A DNA stretch of 64,000 nucleotides from contig NC_053046.1 of assembly GCF_003473485.1 (NCBI RefSeq), positions 3,234,001 through 3,298,000 of the forward strand, given 5' to 3'. Positions within the stretch are counted from its first letter, which is position 1, and every line of letters begins with the position of its first letter. The DNA comes from Medicago truncatula (lineage: Eukaryota; Streptophyta; Magnoliopsida; Fabales; Fabaceae). The notes under the pieces are model-generated. The model saw only the letters and a list, made by a program, of their open reading frames with translations. It made no database searches and was not told the DNA's origin. Below are positions 37,778 to 49,291 of this stretch, one piece after another. The translations under genes were made by a program, and so were the position numbers.

Positions 37778-39779
37778 GGTAATGGGACACAACATAAGCA
37801 CTATACAAGTCATATGAAATGTATTTGGCAGGTTTGCACAATCTAATATCTAATATAAATAACGAAGTACTTGTATAATGCATTAGGATTCATACCTTCT
37901 TAGGTGCCTTGTGGACAAAATTAGCTTGCTGCTTCACATCACCAACCTGTCACATGAAAGATGTGGTAAATATTTCAAATGCTGTCTAAAATGAATAGAA
38001 AATCAACAATATTATTAAAGACTTATCTAACTTTCCATTTAATCTAATGGTTCAAGTATTTCCATGCTACAAATCAAACATGAGGCCAATTTTAATTCTA
38101 ATAATCCATAATCTATCAGAGGAAGAAGGGTCTACTGACCTTGCGCAAGAGACCACCCTCTAATTTCTGCCGCTTGGTAGATTGACTCTCCATCTCCAAA
38201 GAGTTAGCTACACTAATATCCTTTTTATGCGCTTGCTGCACCTTCTGAAACCTGAAAACAACGGAAGTTGTAGATGATGAAAGGAAATGCAGTTCATTTG
38301 GCATCCAAAGATTACATAACTTCTTCCATAATAGTTCACCAGAGGCCAGAGCATCAAAGAAAAAAGTAAGAAAACAATGCAATAGTACAACATTTATGGT
38401 AACATTTCAAACATTTGCAAATTAATCCGTTAATCGAGTGTTGCTTCACTCTTTAGCTTTTCATCTAAGATACAGGACAAGTTCCTCCAATAATCACCTT
38501 GAACCAACAATTTGAGGGGGCCGATTTTGCTTAGCCAACTGACTAGCTGTAGGTTTCATCAGCGTTGATGAACGCTTCACCACAGCAGATTTAGCCTTAG
38601 AATTCAAACCTTCGCCAATTGTCCTGCTGTTAAAGGTCATTCCTGGAAATAGTGTAAAACACATATCAAGTTCAAATTTTAAAATGAAATATTGAGATAC
38701 AGACTACCAGAACAGATACAGATATGTATATAAAAATTCAAAAGCATAATGTACACATAATAGAAACAAAATCTAATGAATTATCAGAAAAGGAAAAAGA
38801 AGGAAAAAAAAACTTTAGTTTACAACAAAAATTGCCATGGCACAAGATATTAATTCAAACAGTAGCGTGTGCACCTCGAACTCCTATTAGGATTGGCTTA
38901 TTTGAGCTTATCTATTGTCATAATCACTTGTAATATATTTTGTAGAATTTATGAAAACAACTTATCTCCATAACCTCTCCAAGATAGCTTATGAAAATAA
39001 TTCGACTTATATGATAAGCATTTATGCTATAAACTTCAAAATAAGTTGTTTATCCAAACAGGACCATATAGATTGGGATTTGAAAAAAGAAATTGACGAA
39101 CTCAGTGTTATCACAAATTCACAATGCAATTAGTGAATTGATGCACGACGGATTATAAAATGCAAATTTCTACTAAAACTGATATCTGATGAGATTAATT
39201 ACCTAGTTGCACAACATTTTGATGAACTCCACTTAATAATCCAGACATTTTTTCACTCGCATTCACCACATTGGAACCTAATCAAGTAAAAACCAGTTAG
39301 AGTATAAAGCTATTTGAAAATAATCATAATAATAAAGTAAAAAAAGTTGAATCAGATGCATAATAATGATAATAATACCAAAATGTTGAAAAACTTTAGG
39401 TTTAGGATGATGATGAACGGTGTTTGAATTTGCAACGGCAACTTCTTCATTCATCACAAGATTCGCCGCAAATGCTGAAACCGAAGAACAACGATAAATA
39501 GCAAAAAAAGATCAATGCGTTCGTTTATTGAAAGAAAGAGAGATAGAGAAGAAAAGTTGAATGAGAGAACGAACGAGAAGGAGGATAGGTTCCGGCGGTT
39601 TCGAACCACCGTTCAGGTTGTGGAAGTTGAGTTAGAGATTGTTGTTGTTGTGCAGTGAAATCGAAAAAGCGAGGCGCATCGAATTCGTAATCTAAATCAG
39701 TTTCAGATGAATCAAACACTTCGTTTTCTATTTCCATCATCATGATTTCTTGCTTCCACATTCCAACATTGTTTTCCAT
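34583..39779 (-). CDS. TPX2-like microtubule-associated protein (TPXL type), 17 exons
   Basis: Exons (minus strand): 39575-39779, 39379-39474, 39203-39277, 38498-38642, 38140-38251, 37896-37946, 37344-37441, 37182-37257, 37025-37087, 36682-36768, 36383-36441, 36220-36298, 35372-35437, 35216-35281, 34985-35062, 34680-34768, 34583-34601. All junctions keep frame, giving 487 aa. The N-terminus has the Aurora-binding type motif YEFDAPRFFDF. The central TPX2 region has PELETFHRAQRTR, two FKARP motifs (KFKARPVNRKIL, FKARPFNKKILSSKGDIG), LPEFQEFHLKTSERA and EFNFSTEKR. The C-terminal TPX2 domain of full-length TPX2 is absent, and the frame ends in a short exon. This matches Arabidopsis TPXL2/TPXL3-type proteins, which bind and activate Aurora kinases on spindle microtubules. 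Exon 1 uses a weak gttcgt donor. The last exon is the least certain. Confidence 0.88.
35512..35625 (-). mobile_element. tRNA-derived SINE in intron 12 of the TPX2-like gene
   Basis: On the minus strand it begins with cccacttgggttggcctag, has B-box ggttcgattctc and ends with A/T-rich sequence. It is a good copy of the legume family also seen at 26208, 27523 and 43413. Confidence 0.75.
37714..37771. repeat. (TA)n microsatellite in intron 6 of the TPX2-like gene
   Basis: About 58 bp of uninterrupted TA dinucleotide between exons 6 and 7. Confidence 0.95.
38886..39065. mobile_element. MITE relic in intron 3 of the TPX2-like gene
   Basis: Ends attaggattggcttatttg and gttgtttatccaaacaggac are imperfect inverted repeats. 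Internal agcttatgaaaata motifs match the family at 11155 and 63909. Confidence 0.55.
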
Positions 39780-40277
39780 TTCAGTAGTAGTAGCTTTCAG
39801 ATTTCATAACGCTTCCTTTAAAACTAAACTAAAATTGAAATCTGATTAAAAAATGGAAATCGTAATCTAGTAATATATCTAATCATATTATAATAATAAA
39901 ATTAAATTGATGAAGTCTAAAGTCTAATGTTAACATTGGGTAACGCATTTTGTGTTTTTGTCTTGTTGCGCCGGGACCTGTGAGAAATTGTGTAACGACT
40001 ACTAATAACGATACAAAATTTGAATTTTATGGACAGATGGACGGATTTACCCTTTTGTTTGGATATTGAATTTCTAATACCTTGGTTTGGGTTTTGTTTT
40101 GAGGTCACTCTCTGATCACATTCTGTGTCCACTGTCCAGTGTGCATCGCTCTGCAATTTCGGCGCTTCTGCTATTCTTTTTCGCTATCCATCAAATTCCA
40201 ACATTGTCCCTATTATTAAGGCTTCATTGTCACTGCCTCCTATATTTATCACTCATCAAAATTAACAGTACACTCAT

Positions 40278-40418
40278 TATTCACGTGAACTTAGATCAGT
40301 TGGTAGGGTTATTGCATATTATACGTAGGAGTCGGGGTTTGAATTCGGACACTCCATATCAGCACAATTAAATTGTGTGAGCTCTAGCCATTAGGCTACT
40401 TAAAAAAAAAAAAAAAAA
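40278..40418 (+). mobile_element. Au SINE with 9-bp target duplication
   Basis: The 141-bp element carries acttagatcagttggtaggg, a B-box-like ggggtttgaattc, the Au core gtgtgagctctagccattag and an A18 tail. It is flanked by tacactcat at 40269-40277 and 40419-40427. Confidence 0.88.
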
Positions 40419-40465
40419 TACACTCATGAAATAGTGTACAATATTATTTTTTTTTTTGAATATTT

Positions 40466-40545
40466 TTACAAATATATCCACTAATATTAAAAAGAAAAAC
40501 ATTAAACATTAAATATATCCACTAATATTAAAAAGACAAACATTA
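40466..40545. repeat. Two-copy tandem repeat, about 40 bp
   Basis: aaatatatccactaatatta followed by aaaaga(a/c)aaacattaa occurs twice in a row. Confidence 0.7.
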
Positions 40546-40678
40546 AATAAGAGATAGAAAAGTCTTTTAAACAATAGTTACGCCTTAAAAGTTGTGATAT
40601 TTTCTTATAAAGTTGAAAATTTTCTTATATATATGATCGTGGGGAGTACTTGAAAAAAAAAAAGTAGTGTTAACTTGT

Positions 40679-40853
40679 GTCTTTAGGACACATGTTAAGA
40701 AATCCAAAAGAAATATTTTCTAAAATTTTATGCATTCAAAAGTTAAAGATTAAATGAAATGCACATATTCCAATAAACTATTTTTATATTTGATTTATTA
40801 ATTTCTCTTAAAAAAATAATTTATTAATTTGTGTCTTAAGGAGACCACTTAAC
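40679..40853. mobile_element. Small MITE of the gttaac-gtgtc type
   Basis: Ends gttaacttgtgtctttagga and gtgtcttaaggagaccactt plus aac are imperfect inverted repeats. Related elements occur at 46979-47129 and possibly 25185-25365. Confidence 0.45.
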
Positions 40854-40926
40854 ATTTTTTTTAAAAAGAAAAGGTTTCATTGCTACTTGAGCAAGGAACA
40901 TCAAGGAAACAAATATCATCTTCATT

Positions 40927-41117
40927 TGTCAAAATAAACGAAGTATTCAATTTGAAGAGAAGTAAACACAAAAAATAGATGGTCGATCCTACCACTAAAT
41001 GGTCGATCCTTTATATATATATGTCAAAATAATAGAAGTATTCAATTTGAAGTGAAGTAAACACAAAAAATAGATGATCGATCCTACCACTAAATGGTCG
41101 ATCCTTTATATACATAT
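40927..41117. repeat. Two tandem copies of a 95-bp unit
   Basis: tgtcaaaataa starts at 40927 and 41022. Each unit contains gaagtaaacacaaaaaatag and two tggtcgatcct-like boxes separated by accactaaa. Confidence 0.85.
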
Positions 41118-42328
41118 ATTTTTCATTAAACAAAAAAGTTTACGGTGAATAAATTCATAGAATTTAAAATAGTTTTATAGCTTATAAATTCTTAGATTTA
41201 AGGTAAAGTTGTTTAATTCCTCTAAATACAATTCACATTGTAAAATATTACATAAATATTTAATATAATAAGACACAAATTCGAATCGGTAATTCTTCAC
41301 TTCTTAACATTTAGTGTAGGTAAGTTTAGCCTTTAAATTCTTTGGAAGAAAAAAAAAAATTGTTTGATAATTGACATTCTTACCTTAGTTATATTTTACG
41401 AATTTAGTGTTTTTTTTTTTACGCTATTTTAAGTAGTGAATGTTGAGTTCAAATGTTCAATTGTTAAACTCATATTTTTGAGAAAATTGTGTTTTATTTT
41501 CATATTCAATTCAATCAAAATTGTTAAGTGAACTCAACAACGCATTGTACACAACGGCAATGTTGCATTATGTGAATGAATTGAAATGTACAGGATGAAG
41601 CCTTATATATGGAAATCTCGAGGAACTAGCTGAGCATAACAAACTCCTAACAGAAAACAGCTAGCTATTTACAAATGAAATTCAAATTACAGGGAAATGA
41701 AATCGCATCTATTGTTTCACTAGAGCCTCCGATGTTTGATCATTACATCTAGAAAGAAAAGAAAAGAGGAAAAAAAAAAAAACAGAATCAGGCGGCACCA
41801 TACATTTTTTTTTTTTACAATAGGCACATTATTTTTTGTTCCTACACTAAATCACATTTTGTCTTCTTACTCTTGGCCAAATGCCAACATATTGTCGCAT
41901 ATCTAGCCTAATCAAAGCATAACTGAATGGTGCATAAATCAATAAGCCCCTGCATAAGTTGTAAGAGACGGCTATGCAAGTTTTAAAAGACAAATTACAA
42001 TTGCTCTTTAGCACCTTAAATTCGCTCTTGATCATGTAGTAACTTCTGATCAATTATTTTTGTGTATAAAATTCGATTATGAGCAATTTTAAGGTACTAA
42101 AGATGAATTGTCAAGATAAATAAACCTTTATTTTAGTCCCTTTGGGAGCTGAAGACATAGCCTTCTACATGGTCCTGATCATACTTTCTCCTTCGTCCTA
42201 AGCATAACTTGGAGGAATAAAAGATATAACTCGTGATAGGGATCAATTTTGATCAACGTAGCTACCAATTTAACCTTATTTTTATGAGTCTCATAAGGAA
42301 CCAATTGTTAAATAATATATATATATAT

Positions 42329-43121
42329 GGGATAGGATCAAATGACACCATGGTGTCAAAATTAGTTTGACACCAAATCTTATCCATTCATTTCATTTAA
42401 TCCAAAGGCTTAAAACTATCACCAAATTAATTAACATACATCAAATACTCTCTATCACCTAATTAAGAAACATATATATCATCATTAATTCATAATCAAA
42501 CAATACCTTCTTGTTTTTGGTAGATTCAAACCCTTTTTATTTTCCCCTAATTTTTTTCTTTTGGCCATAAGCACAAACTCAAACTTTATAATTTTTATAA
42601 CATCATGATAAATCATAATTCAGTTAAACATGAGACACAACGAATCCTCTAAAAAAAATTAGACCTATGAGTGACAAAATAATCTAATTAGCATGAACAA
42701 TTCAAGAATCATTTGTCGAGCTTGTTGGTTTTTTTTAATACAATTTAATTAATTATTAAAAAAATATGAGTATATGAGATAAAGACAAAGAAATATCATT
42801 GATGTTGATGATGACTCAAACAACCATAGGTATATGAGTTCAAACATTCATTTTATAAAAAAGTTTAGAAAAGAAGTTTGAATATGATTATAGAAATTTG
42901 GGGAAATAAAAGAGGAACAAATAAATTTGGGGAAATAAAAATGGAATGTTTGATTATAAATTAATGATGATAGATATTTTTCTTAATTAGGTGATAGAGA
43001 GTATTTGGTGTATATTAATTAATTTGGTGATAGTTTTAAGCCTTTGGATTAAATAAAATGAATGGATGAGATTTGGTGTCAAACTAATTTTGACACCATG
43101 GTGTCATTTGATCCTAACCCA
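42329..43121. mobile_element. Non-autonomous DNA element with long terminal inverted repeats
   Basis: The left arm begins tgggataggatcaaatgaca and the right end is its complement. Inverted similarity continues for about 180 bp, through ctctatcacctaattaag to ataatcaaaca. Each tip contains the palindrome gacaccatggtgtc. Both flanks are TA-rich, so the target duplication cannot be defined. No protein-coding frame lies in the about 400-bp centre. Confidence 0.85.
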
Positions 43122-43412
43122 TATATATATATATATATATATTAACTTAGTTTAAGATGTTGACATGTCATTTAGATAATGTGCCTAATTGTCGATAAGT
43201 ATTTATGACTTTTTTCTTAAGGGACTATTTTGAACCACGTATTTTTTGGTCAGGAGGTGCCACAAAATATCCTACTAATGTTAATGCATGCATCCTTAGA
43301 ACTGGTGATTGATGGTTAGACCATGGATAAATTCAATATAGTTAAAGTTTATTTATAAATTATATCACTTTGTAGATATTTATTTTACCATTTTATGTTA
43401 TTAATATCATTT

Positions 43413-43528
43413 TTTTAAGAAGTTAAATTAGTTCAATCAAATTGATACTAAAGAGAATTGAACCTGAGACTTTGAAGAGGAACACATTTTCAAGTCTCAA
43501 GTCAATACTACTATGTCAACCCAAGTAA
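43413..43528 (-). mobile_element. tRNA-derived SINE, interrupted at its head
   Basis: Plus-strand landmarks agagaattgaacctgagac, tctcaagtcaatactac and caacccaagt match the 35512 SINE in reverse. The element stops where the Harbinger-like element begins. Confidence 0.65.
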
Positions 43529-44300
43529 GTGTGTGTTTGGTTCTGAGGTGTGTAGAATTGATTCTGACAGAATTGATTCTGAAAGAATTGATTTTGACAG
43601 AATTGATTCTGACAGAATTGATTTATGTTTGGATGCAATAATACAGAATTGATTAAACAGAATGATTGTTGTTTGGATAGTTTTGATCAAAATTACTTTT
43701 GAATGTATAATTACCAAAATAGACATAGTTAAATACAAATAAATAGAAATTACTAAATTAAGATAATTAAGTGCAATATAGTCCTAAAATATAAGGTATT
43801 ACAATACTAACATCATGAAAATAAAAATTACAAATAGATAATAGAATTTAAAGTGCAATAGAGTATTAAAATATTATTACAAAACTAACATAATGTGTAT
43901 TATAGTACTAAAATATTGATATAATAATTTAAAGTACAATACTAATTATTTTGCCTGTGCTCAATAATTTCATTGCGGATTAATTTAAAATATTATTACA
44001 AAACTAATAAATGTTATTCTCTTCACCAACATTTATTTTAATAAGACTGCAGAAAGAAAAAATTCGGTTGGAGAAGGGTTAGAAAAATTAATGAGGGCAG
44101 GGATGGAATTAATAGAATTGAGGGTGTAGAATTGATTCTAGGAAAGTAAGAAGCTAGGAATTGTAGCTTCAACTAGAATTGCTTTTGGAGGATAAAAGCT
44201 ATTTTGAAAAGTCAAACCAAACATGTTAAATATTGCAGAATTGCTTTTGAAATGCTCCAGAATTGATTCTGGCTTTGCAAAAGCCAAACCAAACAGAGGC
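43529..44300. mobile_element. Harbinger-like MITE with internal minisatellite
   Basis: Ends gtgtgtgtttggttctg and caaaccaaacagaggc are inverted repeats with TAA on both sides (43526-43528, 44301-44303). Near the left end (43554-43622) a 15-bp unit agaattgattctgac is repeated about five times. Confidence 0.7.
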
Positions 44301-44964
44301 TAAGTTATGTTGCAGGGTTGATTATTGAATTCAATTATTAAAGTCATAATTTTGTGATTCATTTTCCATTTTATTCAATATTACAGGACATTTTTTCTGT
44401 GGTGTCTGGAGCTCGAACCTTATATATATTATAGATTATACTTACAAACTGACTTAAACTCGTAAAGACTCAATTGGAGATTGATTACTTCAATAATTCA
44501 TTGCTATCATGACATGAGCTGATGCTTAAATTGTCCCGTTTAACCTAACGAAAGCACGATTGAACGGTAAATAGACCAATAGTACAGCATGGAAACAAAC
44601 AGGGTCCAACAAATATAAAGAAGGAAGTATGCCAAAAATTAGTACAAGTTTGGATTTGGAATGGTTGGAGGAGGATAGCATGCAGCCAGCCAGCTATACT
44701 AGAGACATATTTGTGATAACTGATAACTAAAATGAGCGGCAAATATCATAGAATACCCCAATAAGGACCCCCATCAGATAAAAAGAATAAGAGATGAAAT
44801 GGACACAAATCATCACATCCTTCTATTCCTATCTTAACACCCAACTCAAGATGATCTAATTAATAAGGAATTAGTTCATACAATCTCGTTTATAAATAGT
44901 ATCTAAATTTTTAAAATTTGTCCCGACACGTTGGTTAGTGTGAGACTCAACTAAAAATATATTA

Positions 44965-45707
44965 GGGAAAATTACACTAGCCTCCCTTGAAGTTCTTTTA
45001 AATAACACAAACTCCCCCTCTAATTTTATAATAGACAAAAACCTCCCTTAAATTCTCTTAATATAGATAGCACATCCCTTTGGAACTTAACACCCACTTA
45101 ACACCGTTTGCTTTTAATTCAGCGATGGCCTCTGTGAATCTCAAACCAACCCATTTCTTCAGTTAGAGGATTTCCTTCCCTTTCAATGCCCTTCAATGTT
45201 GTGTCCAGTGACGTGAAGAAGATTTAGATAGACACAACTTATGGGATTGGTAGTGGCATGGTTCTCCCTAATAGATTATGAACTTGATGCTTCTGGCAAA
45301 AAAACAAAAGTGAAAGGGTGATTACCAATTTTTACACAGTGTTAATGTTGATGTATACAACCCTATATAGGAGCCTAAAGATTAGAATCTTCAGCAAATG
45401 GGTTTCGTAAAAAATAAGTATTGTCACGAAATTCATTGTTTAAAGAAATTGGGCTATCAGAAAAAGGGCTGTCAGACTTTAAAAATTCTTATTTTTTTGT
45501 GGGCAGCACCACTTTCGTTCACGAACGAGGCACAAAGGGAATATACCAAATTTGGTTAATGAAATCATTTTGGTGGAAGAAGTGCAGACATTGTTTAACG
45601 CCACTTTAACACTGTCATAGTGAAGGGTGGTTAGAGTTATTTGTTAAAATTGAGGGGATGTAAGTGATAAATTAACATACCTCAAGGGAGGTGAGTGTAA
45701 TTTACCC
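44965..45707. mobile_element. Mutator-like non-autonomous element, 9-bp TSD
   Basis: Termini gggaaaattacactagcctc and its near-complement ggtgagtgtaatttaccc are flanked by perfect aatatatta duplications (44956-44964, 45708-45716). The 743-bp interior has a GC-richer stretch (about 45120-45300) that could be captured host sequence. It ends 66 bp upstream of the ATG of the ACS10-like gene, so it probably lies in that gene's promoter or leader. Confidence 0.9.
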
Positions 45708-45773
45708 AATATATTATATTAGATGACATAAACTTAAAGTCAAGTGAGTTGCCAATGGTTTAGTGGGAATGAG

Positions 45774-48753
45774 ATGAAAATAATAGTGCCTTTGCAAGGA
45801 GTTGTTCAAGGAACAGGGGGTCTTTTTTGGGGTTCAGTTATTCCTTGCGCTCTTTTCTACTTTCTTCAGCTTTATTTTAAGACACGTAACCGCCAATCTC
45901 CTCCTTCTAACAACCTTCCGCCTCCGGAGCTTCCCGCCTTGTCACGCACTCTCTCACCTCGGATCAGAGGTTCAACCGCCTCCGCTAATATTTCGGGTCG
46001 GGTCAATTCCATAATCACAACAAACTCTCCTTATTACGTAGGTTTAAACAAAGTCGCAGATAATCCTTATCATCGGATTCATAATCCTGATGGTGTTATT
46101 CAGCTTGGTTTAGCCCAAAACACCGTGAGTTGTTCCTTTTCTCTTCTCTATTGGCAATTCCGGTGTTCGACATGTGTCTGAGTCCTTGTGATTATATTCA
46201 ATTTCCATCTGTGTCCACGTGTTAATATCATGTCTGGTATCGGTGTGTGTCGGTGTTTTATGGCTTCTCTTATGTTATTTTCGAAGCTACAATTGCATTT
46301 GTGACTGTTCTTGTTTGTTGTAGCTATGTGTGGATTTGATTGAAGAATGGATTCGTCACAATGGAAGCGCTGCTATATTAGGGACACCATCAAATTGTGG
46401 TTGCCTCAGTATCACTGACCTTGCTACTTACCATGGATTCATGGACTTCAAAGTGGTGGGTAATTACATCCTATCTTTGTACCTTTGTTCTTCCTGAATG
46501 ATTCAACTTGTCACCCAAGATTGAATCAGTTCTATCTTGATTTTATTTCGTATACCTTTTTAGAGTAACATTTTGTTTGCACTTGTAAGTGTCTCACACT
46601 ACCATGACACATGTCGTTACATTCAATTACTTCTATCATCTCAAATTAGTATGAGCAATGATATTTGTACATCCATTCCATGACAACTTTAGTGACAACC
46701 TTGTTTTTCTCTCTTCTTATTGGTCAAAAATAATGGAGAGAGAAAAAGAAAGAGAGAGGATAAGACCATCATGTGAGTATGAGAGAAAAAATTGTACAAA
46801 AGTTGTCACAAATTGGTTGTACAAATATCATTTCTCAATTAGTATATGCATATTTTGTCTGGTGTTCGTGCTTCATAAATCCATGAAGAAGGGAGAAGAA
46901 TACAACATAATGAAAACTAGATTATAAATACAAAAACTAAATACCAGCTTTAACACTAATATATATTATATGAGTCTTGTTAACGAGTGCTTCCGGGGCA
47001 CTCTTTAAGAATTTCAAAAGAAGAAATCATTTTATAAAAAAGTCAAAGATTTCGATTTCCGATGCATTGATTACACATATTTTAATGATAAGTTACCATT
47101 TAAAGACCTTAACTAGTGCACTGGTTAACATTTTCCATATTATATAAGAAAACTCTAACACATCTTCCTAGTTATTTTAGTTTTATAAACTAGCCCATTA
47201 ATTCAATGTGATTTTATATACAAATATTAAACTGTTTTTTAGGCCATATTAAACAATAAAAACAAAAATTATGGTCCATGATCCAATGGAAGACCATGGA
47301 CTATTTGATCCAATATGAGGATCTTAAAGCTTCGACCAAAAAAAAAAAGGATCTTAAAGCTTGCTAGATAGATGCTGTGGTCGTAAACTGTTGTGTGGTT
47401 GCACGAATATGGTGTGCATATCATTTTTATTCATCTCATCTCTATTTGATACTAGTAATATGCATACTATTACCAAGGTGTGTATTAACTCAAAAGCTGA
47501 GCATTTTCTAGGAGGTACTTATAGTAATTTTATTTATATACATAGATGTGTGTCCTCTATATCTTACTGGCATATGCATGCCTTGCATTCACTTAAAGTT
47601 GCTCTTTTAACTACATCACAAAGCCTTTGTTTCTATCTTAATTCTCTAATCATACAGGTTGTGGCTGGTTTCATGTCTCAAGTTTTGGAAAAACCAGTTT
47701 TTTTCAACCCATCACATATGGTGCTAACTGCAGGTGCTATCCCTGCCATTGAAATTCTAAGCTTCTGCCTAGCAGATAATGGAAATGCATTCCTTGTTCC
47801 CACGCCTCATAGTCCTGGGTAACAGTCAATTTCATATCTCCAAAATCCTTGTTTAGTTATCTACTCTTCTGCAGGTAAAAATGATAGTTTTAAACCTATG
47901 GTGCAGCTTTGATGAGGCTGTAAAATGGCGATCTGGGGTGGATATAGTATATGTTTCATGTCGCAGCGCTGATGACTTCAACATAAGCATAACTGCACTT
48001 GACCAAGCTTTCAACCAAGCGAAGAAACGCAGTCAAAAAGTTCGTGGAGTTATAATATCAAACCCTTCGAACCCTGCTGGAAAATTATTAAATCGAGAAA
48101 CACTGCTTGATCTTCTGGACTTCGCCAGAGAGAAGAACATTCATATAATCTCTAATGAAATATTTGGAGGCTCTGCTTATAGAAACGAAGAGTTTGTGAG
48201 CATGGCAGAAATCATGGAAGCGGAAGATCATGATCGGGGCAGAGTTCATATAGTGTTTGATTTGGCAAATGAGCTATATGTTCCAAGTTTTAATGTAGGA
48301 GTTATATACTCCCACAATGAGAATGTTGTGGATGCCTCCAAAAAAATGGCACAATTCTCAACTGTTTCTGCTCCAACTCAGCAATTGCTTATTACCATGA
48401 TTTCAGATACAAGGTTTATTCAAGAACTCATAAAGACTAACAAGTTGAGGCTGCAAAAAATGTATAATGCATTAGTGGAAGGATTAGAGCATTTGGGAAT
48501 TGAGTGCACTAGAAGCAGTGGCGGCTTCTGCTGCTGGGCTGACATGAGTAGATTCATCCGTTCTTACAGTGAAAAGGGGGAACTGGAGCTCTGGGACAGA
48601 TTGCTGAATGTAGCTAAGATCAATGTTACTCCGGGATCCTCTTGTCACTGTATTGAACCTGGATGGTTCCGTTTCTGTTTTACTACATTATCTGAAAATG
48701 ATATTCCTGTAGTAGTGGAACGGATCGGGAGAATTTTCAAGACTACAAGTTGA
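45774..48753 (+). CDS. ACS10-type aminotransferase-like protein lacking the PLP lysine
   Basis: Exons 45774-46124, 46324-46455, 47658-47818, 47907-48753 splice in frame to 496 aa. The N-terminus ([20 protein letters not shown], then a membrane-like [11 protein letters not shown]) matches Arabidopsis ACS10/ACS12, PLP-dependent aminotransferases related to ACC synthase. Fold motifs are kept: [27 protein letters not shown], and the C-terminal arginine in GWFRFCF. Catalytic positions are changed: SLSKDL is DLANEL (PLP lysine to Asn), the following G(F/L)R is SFN, SDEI is SNEI (Asp that binds the pyridine nitrogen to Asn), and GLAE is GLAQ. It should be unable to form the PLP aldimine. The frame and introns are intact, suggesting a maintained pseudoenzyme. 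It is convergent with the LRR receptor gene, stops 538 bp apart. Confidence 0.9.
46652..46837. mobile_element. MITE in intron 2 of the ACS10-like gene
   Basis: A 186-bp element with ends tgagcaatgatatttgtaca and tgtacaaatatcatttctca, inverted similarity of about 38 bp and a perfect 7-bp duplication attagta on both sides. Confidence 0.85.
46979..47129. mobile_element. Small gttaac-type MITE in intron 2 of the ACS10-like gene
   Basis: Ends gttaacgagtgcttccgggg and aactagtgcactggttaac are inverted repeats; the same type as the 40679 element. Confidence 0.55.
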
Positions 48754-49291
48754 TGTGGCATCAATTATTTCTGCAAATTTCATTGGTTTATTGATTCTTT
48801 ATTCTTGTGATTTATTTGACATCACTCAGAGGAATAATCACCTGTTTATTTGTTTTGTATATTGCTCAAGAGGACGGGTATGTTGAAAGTTGATCAAGTT
48901 AAGCAGTATGTGCATAAATCCAGAGTACATTCATGAACTGATGCAAGTTTGTTTACTAAAAAAGCGTTCTCTTCTTTGTAACCTTAAACGAATAAAGACA
49001 ATATTGGGAAGAAAGAAACACAAAGAGGATTCAAATCGTAGGTAGTTTTTCTTTTGTTTCTCCCCTGAAAACACTTGAAAGTTGAAACAATGGAATGAAC
49101 AAATGCCTTTTATTGCAATGTTACAAATTCTATATAAAAAAAAATGGTAATACAAAAATGAATACAAAAGAATTTTCATCCCCCCCCCCAAATAACCAGT
49201 GCCGATCCGGATCTCCTTCCACATAGACTTCAAGAATGTAATTATTCAGCAATTACTCTAACTCTGAGTTGCAAGGAAAAACTCTTACTGG

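Noticed and set aside
47361-47657. Upstream extension of ACS10-like exon 3
   Set aside because: Homology to aminotransferases starts only after the cag acceptor at 47657; the upstream part is intron with no family match.
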